Shown here piece by piece: positions 7,260 through 14,240 of a stretch of DNA of 16,484 nucleotides. This stretch comes from CAYRFU01 sp964423525 (GTDB lineage: Bacteria > Vulcanimicrobiota > Xenobia > Xenobiales > JADMJV01). The stretch spans positions 1 through 16,484 of the forward strand of contig CAYRFU010000159.1 in the NCBI GenBank assembly GCA_964423525.1, given 5' to 3'. Within the stretch, counting starts at the first letter, position 1; each line of letters starts with the position of its first letter. The translations under genes and the position numbers were made by a program. The notes under the pieces are model-generated. The model had not been told where the DNA came from. It saw nothing but the letters and a program-made list of their open reading frames with translations, and did no database searches.

Positions 7260-7288
7260 ATTATAGCACGGTTTAGCCGAGGTGACAG
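7260..7288 (-). promoter_or_regulatory. Sigma-70-type promoter for the leader ORF and HEFQH protein gene
   Basis: Read on the minus strand, TATAAT (plus 7260-7265) is a perfect -10. CTGTCA (plus 7283-7288), with 4 of 6 matches to TTGACA, lies 17 bp upstream. The predicted start of transcription is near 7253, a few bases before the GGAGG at 7244-7248. It sits just after the 3' end of the SRAP gene, giving the downstream gene its own promoter. Confidence 0.6.
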
Positions 7289-7297
7289 CCCACTTGA

Positions 7298-7930
7298 TCA
7301 GGCAAGCGGTTGAACGCATTCGGGAAGATCGTTGCCGGCTTTGTTCACCACCGTCGAGACCCGGTAGAGCCGGAAAGCAGCGGGGCTTGAAGTCAACAGT
7401 GCCTGAGAGCCCTCGTGAAGCCACTTCTCAAATTGGTCCGGCTCGAGCACCACGGGCATGCGATGGTGGAGGGGAGCGATGTCGGGATTGGCTTCGGTGG
7501 TCAAAATGCAACAGCTCAAGACCGGTCCATCGGGACCTTCCCAGCGGTCGAAGAGGCCGGCCATCACCAAGCCTCGCCCATCCTGACGTTGAATATGATA
7601 GGGAAGCTTGCGCCCGTCCTGGTGCTCCCATTCATAGAAGCCGGAGGCCGGCACCAGACATCGCTTTTTGGCAAAACTCTGACGAAAAGCGGGCTTTTGG
7701 GCCACCGTTTCACTGCGGGCCTGAATGAGAGGTTTGCCAGGCTTCTTAGACCACCAGGGTATCAGTCCCCAACGGGCCCAGGATGGCTGCCTTGCCTCAG
7801 TCACCATCACCACCTGTTCAGTAGGGGAGACGTTATAGCGAGGCAAGAAATTCGTCAGCTCGCCGTCAAGCCAGGCGAAGTCCTCAAGTAAGCGGTCAGG
7901 CGGAAGATCGAGACTGAAACGACCACACAC
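7298..7930 (-). CDS. SRAP (HMCES/YedK) family abasic-site DNA-protein crosslink protein
   Basis: 210 residues, the normal size for the family. Cys2 follows directly after the initiator Met (MCGRF) and becomes the N-terminal nucleophile that forms a thiazolidine crosslink with abasic sites in single-stranded DNA. The other landmarks are present: RYNVSPT (N33), WGLIPWW, ARSETV, GFYEW (E100) and HHRMPVVL (H155). The protein shields abasic sites from strand breakage during replication. The start is GTG at 7928-7930, fixed by the need for Cys2. This GTG overlaps the stop of the transglutaminase-like gene by one base (TAGTG), so translation is likely coupled. It is the last gene of the trpC operon. 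Confidence 0.96.
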   Translation of the reverse strand: MCGRFSLDLPPDRLLEDFAWLDGELTNFLPRYNVSPTEQVVMVTEARQPSWARWGLIPWWSKKPGKPLIQARSETVAQKPAFRQSFAKKRCLVPASGFYEWEHQDGRKLPYHIQRQDGRGLVMAGLFDRWEGPDGPVLSCCILTTEANPDIAPLHHRMPVVLEPDQFEKWLHEGSQALLTSSPAAFRLYRVSTVVNKAGNDLPECVQPLA

Positions 7931-10276
7931 TACAGTTTACTGCGGGTCTCCTCGAGCACCACTTCCAGGTTCTGCTGAGGCAACTCGATCTTGACCACCT
8001 GGTTGAGATCGTTCAGGTAGAAAGCCATCCCCGAGTCCTCTTCCAGTTTACGGGCCGTCACTTCAGCCCCGTCAGGAAGAGTGATCGTCTCGGGCTCTAC
8101 GGCCTCCAAGATAATCTCGCGAGTCTTCATTTCCTGAGGGAGAAAAACGTGGAAGGAGTAGCGCTGCTCGTCCTCGGGCTGTCCCTCGAACTTGGGAGTC
8201 TGCCCGATCACCAGGGCCCACTGAGAAAGGATGCGCGAGTCGGTAATGTAGGTCCCTTTGGCGAAGGGGACATCCCGAGTCGAGAGTTTCCCTTCTTTAT
8301 CAGGCGCTTGATAGCGAGCGGTGTCGGTCAGGAACCGGAACAGTTCGGGACCTCGCTCGGCCTCCAGCTCGACTCTGACCGGCAGGCCGACCGGGCTCAG
8401 CAGGGCTCGGCAGTTAAAGGTTTTCTTCTGACCCTCTTCCGTTTCGATCTCGCTGCGAGCTTCGAAACGATACACTTCGCCTTCTTCCTCTACCGCCAGT
8501 TCTCGAATAGCGGCCACTTCGGAGCCGATTTTCTGGCCATCGCGCAGAATGGAGTAGACTCGTTCTTCCCCGACGCTCCAGTTCAGCTCTTTGTTGATAT
8601 AGGCCACTTTCTTGGCCGCTCGAGGAGCGTAATCCGTGACCTTGATAGCCAAGTTCTGGACATCTCCGCTCTCCCACAAAGCGATGTGGGTAGCCCCAAC
8701 CCGGCCGGCCTCAGCGGTGGTAGGATCGAACGGAGCCCAGGTTTCTTTCTCCCCCAGCCAAACTTCCACCCAGTGATGGGGCACGAAGGAGCCGTCCCGG
8801 AAAAGCAGNNNNNNNNNNTCTTCGGGCCGGCAGACCCGCCGAACGAGCCATCGCGATCATCAAGAGGGCTTTGCTCTCGGGGTTGCCGGTGCCGCTTTCA
8901 AGAGCGTATCGGGCCGAAGGAAGACTGACGCCCTCTTCCACCTGAGAGGCAAAGTTCATCAGGCGCCGAGCGGCCTCGAAAGTCGTCGGGGCCTTCCAGG
9001 TCAGTTCTCGAGCTTTGAGGGTCAAAGCCGGAAAATCCGACTCCACGCCGGGACCAGGCTTGGTGTAAGCCACCAGCTCGGGCGTCAAATCCCCCTTCAG
9101 GGGAAATTTGGTGGTATAGCTGCCCGTCCTGGGGACGGAACGAACCACCACCCGCCCTTTCATGTAGCCTTCTTTCAACTCGCCCGTGAAATACTGACGA
9201 TAGCCGGGGATTCGATGGTCGGCGAACTGTCCCCCTCGAAGGGAGATCTCGACGTCGGCCTCAAGAGCGGTCAGCCTCTCAGGGTCACTAAAGACCACGT
9301 TGGAAGGGATAACCCGCCGACTCAAGAGATCGACGCCCGGGGCGGAACGAGCCTTCTTGACAATCGAGGAATCGCTACGAACCATTTTCAGACCAGTGCC
9401 GACTTCGTCCACCTCGAGCAGCTCGAGATTGGAAGCTTTGACCCGCACCCGAACCAGTAGGGAGCCTTTCAGGTCGCTAACCGGATACAGTTTCGTTTCG
9501 AGAGGACTGCCGTTCCAGTCGATGGTCTCGCTCTTCGGCTCATAGACGACCAGCTCGCCGCCGCCGCGAAGAATCGGGTCATAAGCCGACACGAAGCCTC
9601 CGTTGACGGCCGAACGAACGAGCAGCCAGTAGTGCTCTGGAAAGGTGTCAAGATGGCCCCAGAGATTGTTAAACAAAAGAGCCGGAGGGCGGTCATCATA
9701 GTTATGAAAGTGAACGCTTTTACTGTCGCCAGACCGGTTGGTCTGGGCCACCATCGTGTCAGAGTAAACGCATTCTACCTGAAAACTGTTGCCGCCCGAC
9801 TTCTGCATACACTTGAAGTAGCTGGGACGGATGTCGTTTTTGTCGAGGGCTAGCTTGGCGAAAAAGGTGGAGGGTGCGATCCCTCCAAATCCGAGCTTGA
9901 CCTCGCCCTGGGACTGGAGAATCACAAACTCGTCGCCGGCCAGCTTCATATCCCCCGAGACGTAGAACGTGCTGAAGCCGACCAACTCATCACCGTAGAG
10001 AATCTTGAAAAAGCGGTTGCCGCTCCGAGGAAGGTCGGCTTTGACCTGGGCAGGGCCCTCAGGCAGCGGCAGCGGAGGAGGAGGCGGCGGAATATCGTCG
10101 CGCTTCTCGTCGATGGGAGGCAGGTTGAACTGCTCGTCAGCGCCCTCCTCCTCAGGGAGAGGGGGAAGAACCAGGGGGGGAAGATCTTGGCCGGGCTCCT
10201 CCGTCTGAGCCCAGGCTGGTGCCACCGCTACTAGAGCCAGCACCACAATGGTTATAAAGAATTTTAAATTTCTCAA
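7930..10276 (-). CDS. Secreted transglutaminase-like protein, probably inactive; interrupted by an N gap
   Basis: One gene split by the 10-N placeholder at 8809-8818; the frame change across it is an assembly effect. The N-terminal part has 486 residues: signal peptide (1-23, ending APAWAQ), Pro/Glu-rich linker (about 24-75), then beta-rich sequence to a transglutaminase-like core. The core begins ESGTGNPESKALLMIAMARS and reaches AGLPARR at the gap, then resumes LLFRDGSFVPHHWVEVW with the His and FDPTTAEAG with the Asp. In active relatives the first motif reads G-T-G-D-C-x-E; here Pro466 stands at the Cys, so catalysis is unlikely. A motif like YGDELVGF (94-101) recurs near the C-terminus as RDGQKIGS, suggesting a repeated beta module. 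The TTG start overlaps the trpC stop (TTGA), and the gene overlaps SRAP downstream. Confidence 0.8.
8809..8818. other. Assembly gap (10 N) inside the transglutaminase-like gene
   Basis: Ten Ns. The flanks read AGLPARR and LLFRDGSFVPHHW in two different frames of the same gene. In relatives these two parts of the transglutaminase fold are separated by only a short stretch, so the true missing length is probably tens of bases rather than exactly ten. Confidence 0.95.
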
Positions 10277-11046
10277 ACGTCTCTCAGCCTCCGCAGCGCC
10301 CCCTCGGGATCGCCTGAGGTTACCAGACTTTCTCCGATAAGGAAAGCGTCCACTCGATTTCGGAAGCGAAGCAGTTGAGATTGGCTCTCGAAGCCGCTCT
10401 CGCTCACCGTGAGGACCCCCTCAGGAACCCTTTCTGCCAGGCGAGAAGTGGTCTCGAGGTCGACTTCAAAGGTCTTGAGGTTACGATTGTTGATGCCCAC
10501 AATGCGTGGTTCAACCTCCAACACCCAATCGAGTTCCGCCTGGTCGTGGACTTCCACTAAGGCATCCATACCCAGAGAGTGGGTGAGAGTCAACATTTCG
10601 GCCAGAGTTTCTCGCTCCAGGGCGGCCGCGATCAGAAGGACGGCGTCGGCATCGTGGGCCCGAGCTTCAAACAGTTCCCACGGTTGGAGCAGAAAATCCT
10701 TGCGCAGGACGGGGAGGGAGACGGCTGCCCGAGCCCTTTGGAGGTCGACCAGGCTCCCCCGAAAATGGTGGGGCTCAGTCAAAACTGACAGAGCCGAGGC
10801 TCCCCCAGCCTCATACCGTCGGGCCTGTTCGACGGGGTCCATGTCAGCGTTCAAAACGCCTTTGGAGGGAGAGGCCCTTTTAAACTCCGAGATCACAGTC
10901 GGAAAGGAAGCCTCCCGCAAGGCCTGAGCAAAACCGCGGGGAGGCTCGGCTGCGGCCACCATTTTCATCCAGGCGGTCACCTGCTCGGCGCTGGCGGGGT
11001 AGCGGTCAGAGGCTCGCCTCTGATGAAGAATCTTGTCTAGATACAT
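10273..11046 (-). CDS. trpC: Indole-3-glycerol phosphate synthase
   Basis: 257 residues, full length for a monofunctional TrpC. It closes the indole ring by converting carboxyphenylamino-deoxyribulose phosphate to indole-3-glycerol phosphate in tryptophan synthesis. The (beta/alpha)8 landmarks are all present: EFKRASPSKG (54-63), GGASALSVLTEP, the FRGS loop, LRKDF, DAVLLIAA, LVEVH, GINNRNLKTFEVD, SESG and FLIGESL. No other trp gene is in the window; downstream partners are a transglutaminase-like and an SRAP gene, overlapped stop to start. The ATG start (11044-11046) fits the family N-terminus but has no good ribosome binding site. A GC hairpin (GGGA/TCCC with GCG/CGC, plus 11050-11068) sits 3 nt upstream of the start and could affect translation. 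Confidence 0.97.
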   Translation of the reverse strand: MYLDKILHQRRASDRYPASAEQVTAWMKMVAAAEPPRGFAQALREASFPTVISEFKRASPSKGVLNADMDPVEQARRYEAGGASALSVLTEPHHFRGSLVDLQRARAAVSLPVLRKDFLLQPWELFEARAHDADAVLLIAAALERETLAEMLTLTHSLGMDALVEVHDQAELDWVLEVEPRIVGINNRNLKTFEVDLETTSRLAERVPEGVLTVSESGFESQSQLLRFRNRVDAFLIGESLVTSGDPEGALRRLRDV

Positions 11047-11132
11047 CGTGGGAGCGGGTTCGCCTCCCGAGGCAAGGCCCCTCTGGACCCATCTCTAGGG
11101 AAAAGCCCGACCTGCCTTGAAGCCCTCGGCCA

Positions 11133-13049
11133 ATGGATCCCAAAGAGCTGATAGGTGAAAAGCTCTCTGACCGACTTCGTTTGTCCGAGCACCTCGGAAG
11201 GGGGCCGATCGGAGACGTCTTCTCGGCCGAGCTTCAGGCCCTCAAGCGAGCAGTCGGCAAGTCGGCCGTCAAGCTAGCCTCTCCCCGGGGTCGCAAAGAC
11301 CCTGACGAACTGGTGTCCCAGGCCCGCACCCTGAAGCTCGAACACAGCCATTTGGTCGAGGTCCAATCGGTAGGAGTAGTTCGCAGCGGGCCCCTGGCGG
11401 GCAAACTCTACGTGACCAGTGAACTGGCCGACCGTCGCCTCGATCAAATCCTGGAGCGAGGCGAAACCCTCGACGAAAAGGAGGTCGAAAACCTGGCTAA
11501 AGGAGCTCTGGAGGGCCTGGCCCACCTCCATTCCCAGGGGATCGTTCACGGCCAAGTCCGCCCAACCAACCTCCTTTGCTTCGGCGACACCTGGAAACTC
11601 TCGGGCACGGAACTCAAGCCGATCCGAGGGGACCTCGAAGAAATTCACGTCGACGAGCGTTTTTTTATCTTTCGAGCTCCGGAAACTTTTGAAAAGGACG
11701 TCCTCGAGCCCTCTAGCGACCTATGGTCGCTGGGCATCGTGCTCCACCAGGCTTTAACTGGCTCCCTGCCATTTGAAAAAGGTGACTCCGGCTCGAAAGG
11801 AGACCTGATCTGGCGAATCCTCAATCAGCTCCCCCAGCTTGGTCCCTTACCGGCCCGACTCGAGCCGCTGCTAAAAGCTTGCCTGCGACGCGAACACCAC
11901 GACCGCTGGCCAGCCGACAAATGTTTAGCCTACCTTCGGGGTGAAAAGATTGAGGTCGAGGTGGCGCCTCCGGAAGAAAGTCTCCCGAAAGGGGGTGGGG
12001 CGCCCGTCCTCCCTTCCGCCCTTCCAACACCGGCCCCACTTCCGCCACCGCCCCCTTCGCAACCCGCTCCGCCCCGCCCCATCTATCGGCAACCCGTCTT
12101 TCTTTTCTCCCTCTTTCTGTTCTTGATCGTCGGTTTTGTGTTTGGATGGAGGGGAGTCAAACCGCCACCCGTCCCCATCCCCAACGTCCCCCCCGATCAG
12201 CTCTATAGCCTCAACTACCAGATCGTCAGTCTCGACCCCAAAGGTCGATTTCCCCAGCAGAGGCCGGGTCAGGCGGTGGGCTTTGCCGAGAATCTGGGAG
12301 AGGGCGTGGCCATCGAGATGGTCCAAGTTCCGGGGGGGTCCTTCTGGATGGGAAGTCCCGAAGACGAACCTCGTCGCGACCCCTCCGAATCGCCCCAGCA
12401 TCGAGTCACGGTCCGCTCCTTTTACATCTCGCGCTATGAGATCACTCAAAAGCAATGGCGGGTGCTAGCCTCCCAATCGGCCGTAGCCATCCCCCTGAGC
12501 CAGACCCCCTCTCAATTCCGAGGCGATGGCCTACCGGTGGAATCGGTTTCCTGGCGAGAAGCCAAAGAGTTCTGCGCTCGCCTGAGCCGACTCTCAGGTC
12601 GTTCCTACCGTCTCCCGACCGAAGCGGAATGGGAATACTCCTGTCGGGGCAACCAGACCACCCCCTTCACCTTTGGGCTAACCCTCAACAGCGATGTGGC
12701 CAACTATCAAGCCGAACACGTCTACGGCAGTGGAATGCAGGGGATTTATCGCCTCTCCACAGTGGATGTGGGATCGCTGGGGGCCGCCAACGCCTGGGGT
12801 CTCTACGACGTCCACGGGAATGTTTGGGAATGGTGTGAAGACTTTTTCGGTCCCTATCCCTCCAAACCTCAGTTCGATCCCCGTGGCCCTACCAACGGAA
12901 CGCTCCGGGTTATGCGAGGCGGGGGCTGGCAGAGTATTCCCGCCAAATGTCGTTCAGCCGCCAGGGTTGCCGCTCTAGGAGACCTGCGACGAAGCGATCT
13001 TGGCTTCCGAGTGGTCTTGCCCGAACTGGTTTATCGCGACAGCTTGTGA
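11133..13049 (+). CDS. Transmembrane pseudokinase fused to an FGE/sulfatase-modifying-factor-type domain
   Basis: 638 residues. Residues about 15-270 have a Ser/Thr protein kinase fold (glycine loop LGRGPIGDVF 21-30, Lys47 in AVK, RAPE 181-184, SSDLWSLG 194-201), but the catalytic residues are gone. HRDxxxxN reads HGQVRPTN (139-146), DFG reads SGT (157-159), and the alpha-C Glu is probably Gln63. It should bind partners or perhaps nucleotide, not phosphorylate. A Pro-rich linker (278-317) leads to one membrane segment (321-339). Residues 392-628 form an FGE-sulfatase domain (MVQVPGGSFWMGSP, YRLPTEAEWEYSCRG, WGLYDVHGNVWEWCED, RVMRGGGW, SDLGFRVV), expected outside the cytoplasm. Only one Cys (606) of the copper-binding pair of true FGE may be present, so formylglycine formation is unlikely. 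The ATG start lacks a clear ribosome binding site. Confidence 0.92.
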   Translation: MDPKELIGEKLSDRLRLSEHLGRGPIGDVFSAELQALKRAVGKSAVKLASPRGRKDPDELVSQARTLKLEHSHLVEVQSVGVVRSGPLAGKLYVTSELADRRLDQILERGETLDEKEVENLAKGALEGLAHLHSQGIVHGQVRPTNLLCFGDTWKLSGTELKPIRGDLEEIHVDERFFIFRAPETFEKDVLEPSSDLWSLGIVLHQALTGSLPFEKGDSGSKGDLIWRILNQLPQLGPLPARLEPLLKACLRREHHDRWPADKCLAYLRGEKIEVEVAPPEESLPKGGGAPVLPSALPTPAPLPPPPPSQPAPPRPIYRQPVFLFSLFLFLIVGFVFGWRGVKPPPVPIPNVPPDQLYSLNYQIVSLDPKGRFPQQRPGQAVGFAENLGEGVAIEMVQVPGGSFWMGSPEDEPRRDPSESPQHRVTVRSFYISRYEITQKQWRVLASQSAVAIPLSQTPSQFRGDGLPVESVSWREAKEFCARLSRLSGRSYRLPTEAEWEYSCRGNQTTPFTFGLTLNSDVANYQAEHVYGSGMQGIYRLSTVDVGSLGAANAWGLYDVHGNVWEWCEDFFGPYPSKPQFDPRGPTNGTLRVMRGGGWQSIPAKCRSAARVAALGDLRRSDLGFRVVLPELVYRDSL

Positions 13050-13949
13050 GAGGTTTCCCCGACCGCCAACCGGATGGCCTGAAGGGCCTGCTCGGGCTTG
13101 ACCACCGTGGGACCGCCCTGACAAACGACGATATCTTCGCGAAAGGAAAGAGTCTCCAGTCGGGACGGCCGCCTTCCTTCCACCTCTTGGGGCGACTCGG
13201 GAAAACTGAAAATCGGCAAGGCGCTCTGGAGTTCGTCGGGAGGCTCGAAACCTAACCCGGTCAAGAGAAAACCGTCCTCTTCCGGTAGCACCTCCCAACA
13301 GGCCTCGAGATGGCATCCAAGCTGGGGGGGCTCAACGCCCCGATAGAGCCGCTCATAGCCGGACCCTACAGGATTGGCCTCTAAGCCCAGCAACGGCTCG
13401 CTGTTGCGACCCGCTGCTACCACCAGACTGCGGCCTCGAAACACAATCTCTTGGGTGACAGCCGTCGGTTGCTCGTGGTCGAGGTCCAAAAAAGACACCT
13501 CGGTATCGGCGAAAACACCGGCCAGACCACTCCAAAGCTGCTCGATGACTCGGGGGAGAGAAAGGGTTCCGGCTGGTTCACNNNNNNNNNNGGTCAGGAA
13601 GACGGAACCCGCTTTCGAGACGATTTAATTCCTCCCCAAAAAAGCGACGGTGAACTAGACCAGCTCGCTCGAGGCTTTCGGCCAACGGATCAAGGTTGGG
13701 ACCCAGGTCGAATCTCTGCTGGTTGCGATGGCCGTAGGGGAAACGACCCTCTTCGAGCTGCTCCCAGAAAGCCAGGGAGGCCATCAGCCAACTCCCTGCG
13801 ACCGCTGAGTAGGAGAAAGGCTCCAGCGGCTGGGGTCGCCCCCGGTCTATCAGCCTGACGGTCAAACCTAAAGAGGCCGCTCGCCGGGCCACCAGAGACC
13901 CGGTCAAGCCGCCTCCCACCACGATCAGGTCGGCTCTTTCATAACGCAT
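13031..13949 (-). CDS. FAD-dependent oxidoreductase (DAO type), interrupted by an N gap
   Basis: One gene broken by the placeholder at 13582-13591. The N-terminal part (119 residues) opens with a Rossmann FAD-binding motif, LIVVGGGLTGSLVARRAASL (G12, G14, G17), with an acidic end to strand 2 (RLIDRG, D35). After the gap the frame reads EPAGTLSLPRVIEQLWSGLA and continues to LVVAAGRNSEPLLG and a C-terminal FAD-domain tail, as in D-amino-acid oxidase/glycine oxidase-like enzymes. The frame is open right up to the gap, so the GTG at 13498 is not a start. The substrate cannot be read. The stop lies 19 bp inside the convergent kinase-FGE gene. The ATG at 13947-13949 lies only 8 bp after the terminator of the upstream tRNA-Ser, so how it is transcribed is unclear. 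Confidence 0.85.
13582..13591. other. Assembly gap (10 N) inside the FAD oxidoreductase gene
   Basis: Ten Ns, the same length as the gap at 8809, so a default scaffold placeholder. The flanking parts belong to one gene but lie in different frames. The missing length is unknown and probably short, since the total length already approaches the family size. Confidence 0.95.
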
Positions 13950-13957
13950 TCTTCACG

Positions 13958-13980
13958 AAAAAAGGCGGACAGTTCCGCCT
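13958..13980 (-). terminator. Rho-independent terminator of the tRNA-Ser transcript
   Basis: On the minus strand AGGCGGA, a 4-nt ACTG loop and TCCGCCT form a perfect 7-bp stem followed by six T (plus-strand A-run 13958-13963). It lies 11 bp after the tRNA CCA end and so ends the tRNA transcript. It also sits directly before the start codon of the FAD oxidoreductase gene. Confidence 0.85.
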
Positions 13981-13991
13981 CATCCTCAAGT

Positions 13992-14080
13992 TGGCGGAGC
14001 GGGTGGGATTCGAACCCACGTGGGAGTCTCCCCCCTCACGCTTAGCAGGCGTGCGCCTTTAGCCACTCGGCCACCGCTCC
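13992..14080 (-). tRNA. tRNA-Ser, anticodon GCU (reads AGC/AGU)
   Basis: 89 nt including an encoded CCA. The acceptor stem is GGAGCGG with CCGCTCC, followed by discriminator G and CCA. The D arm is GCCGAGTGGCTAAAGGC, the anticodon stem CACGC/GCGTG with loop CTGCTAA, and the T arm GTGGG TTCGAAT CCCAC. A long G/C-rich variable arm marks it as class II, as expected for serine. It has its own promoter and terminator. AGC is a frequent serine codon in the neighbouring genes. Confidence 0.97.
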
Positions 14081-14093
14081 ATATGTGCGTTCC

Positions 14094-14122
14094 ATTCTAC
14101 ACATCCCCTCGCTTCCTGTCCA
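14094..14122 (-). promoter_or_regulatory. Sigma-70-type promoter for tRNA-Ser
   Basis: Read on the minus strand: TGGACA (plus 14117-14122), a 17-bp spacer, then TAGAAT (plus 14094-14099). Each hexamer differs from consensus by one base. Transcription should start about 7 nt beyond the -10, leaving a short leader before the mature 5' end at 14080. Confidence 0.78.
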
Positions 14123-14240
14123 GAGCCTGAACAAACTTCAGCAGGAAGGCTTGACGAGATTACCGTAGACGCGCCGCGAAATGACTGTTCAACTGAAAAA
14201 GCCGGCCAGCCCCAACGAAGGGTCAGCCGAAAGGAAAAAC

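Noticed and set aside
8149..8928. Long plus-strand ORF of 259 codons
   Set aside because: It lies antisense to the transglutaminase-like gene, runs through the N gap, and has no family features; the minus-strand frame has signal peptide, His and Asp motifs.
11925..12455. Minus-strand ORF of 176 codons within the kinase-FGE gene
   Set aside because: Antisense shadow of the Pro-rich linker and FGE domain; the plus frame carries clear conserved motifs.
14181..14240. Upstream ATG for serA
   Set aside because: The added 20 residues do not match the family, no ribosome site precedes it, and AAGGA lies just before ATG 14241.
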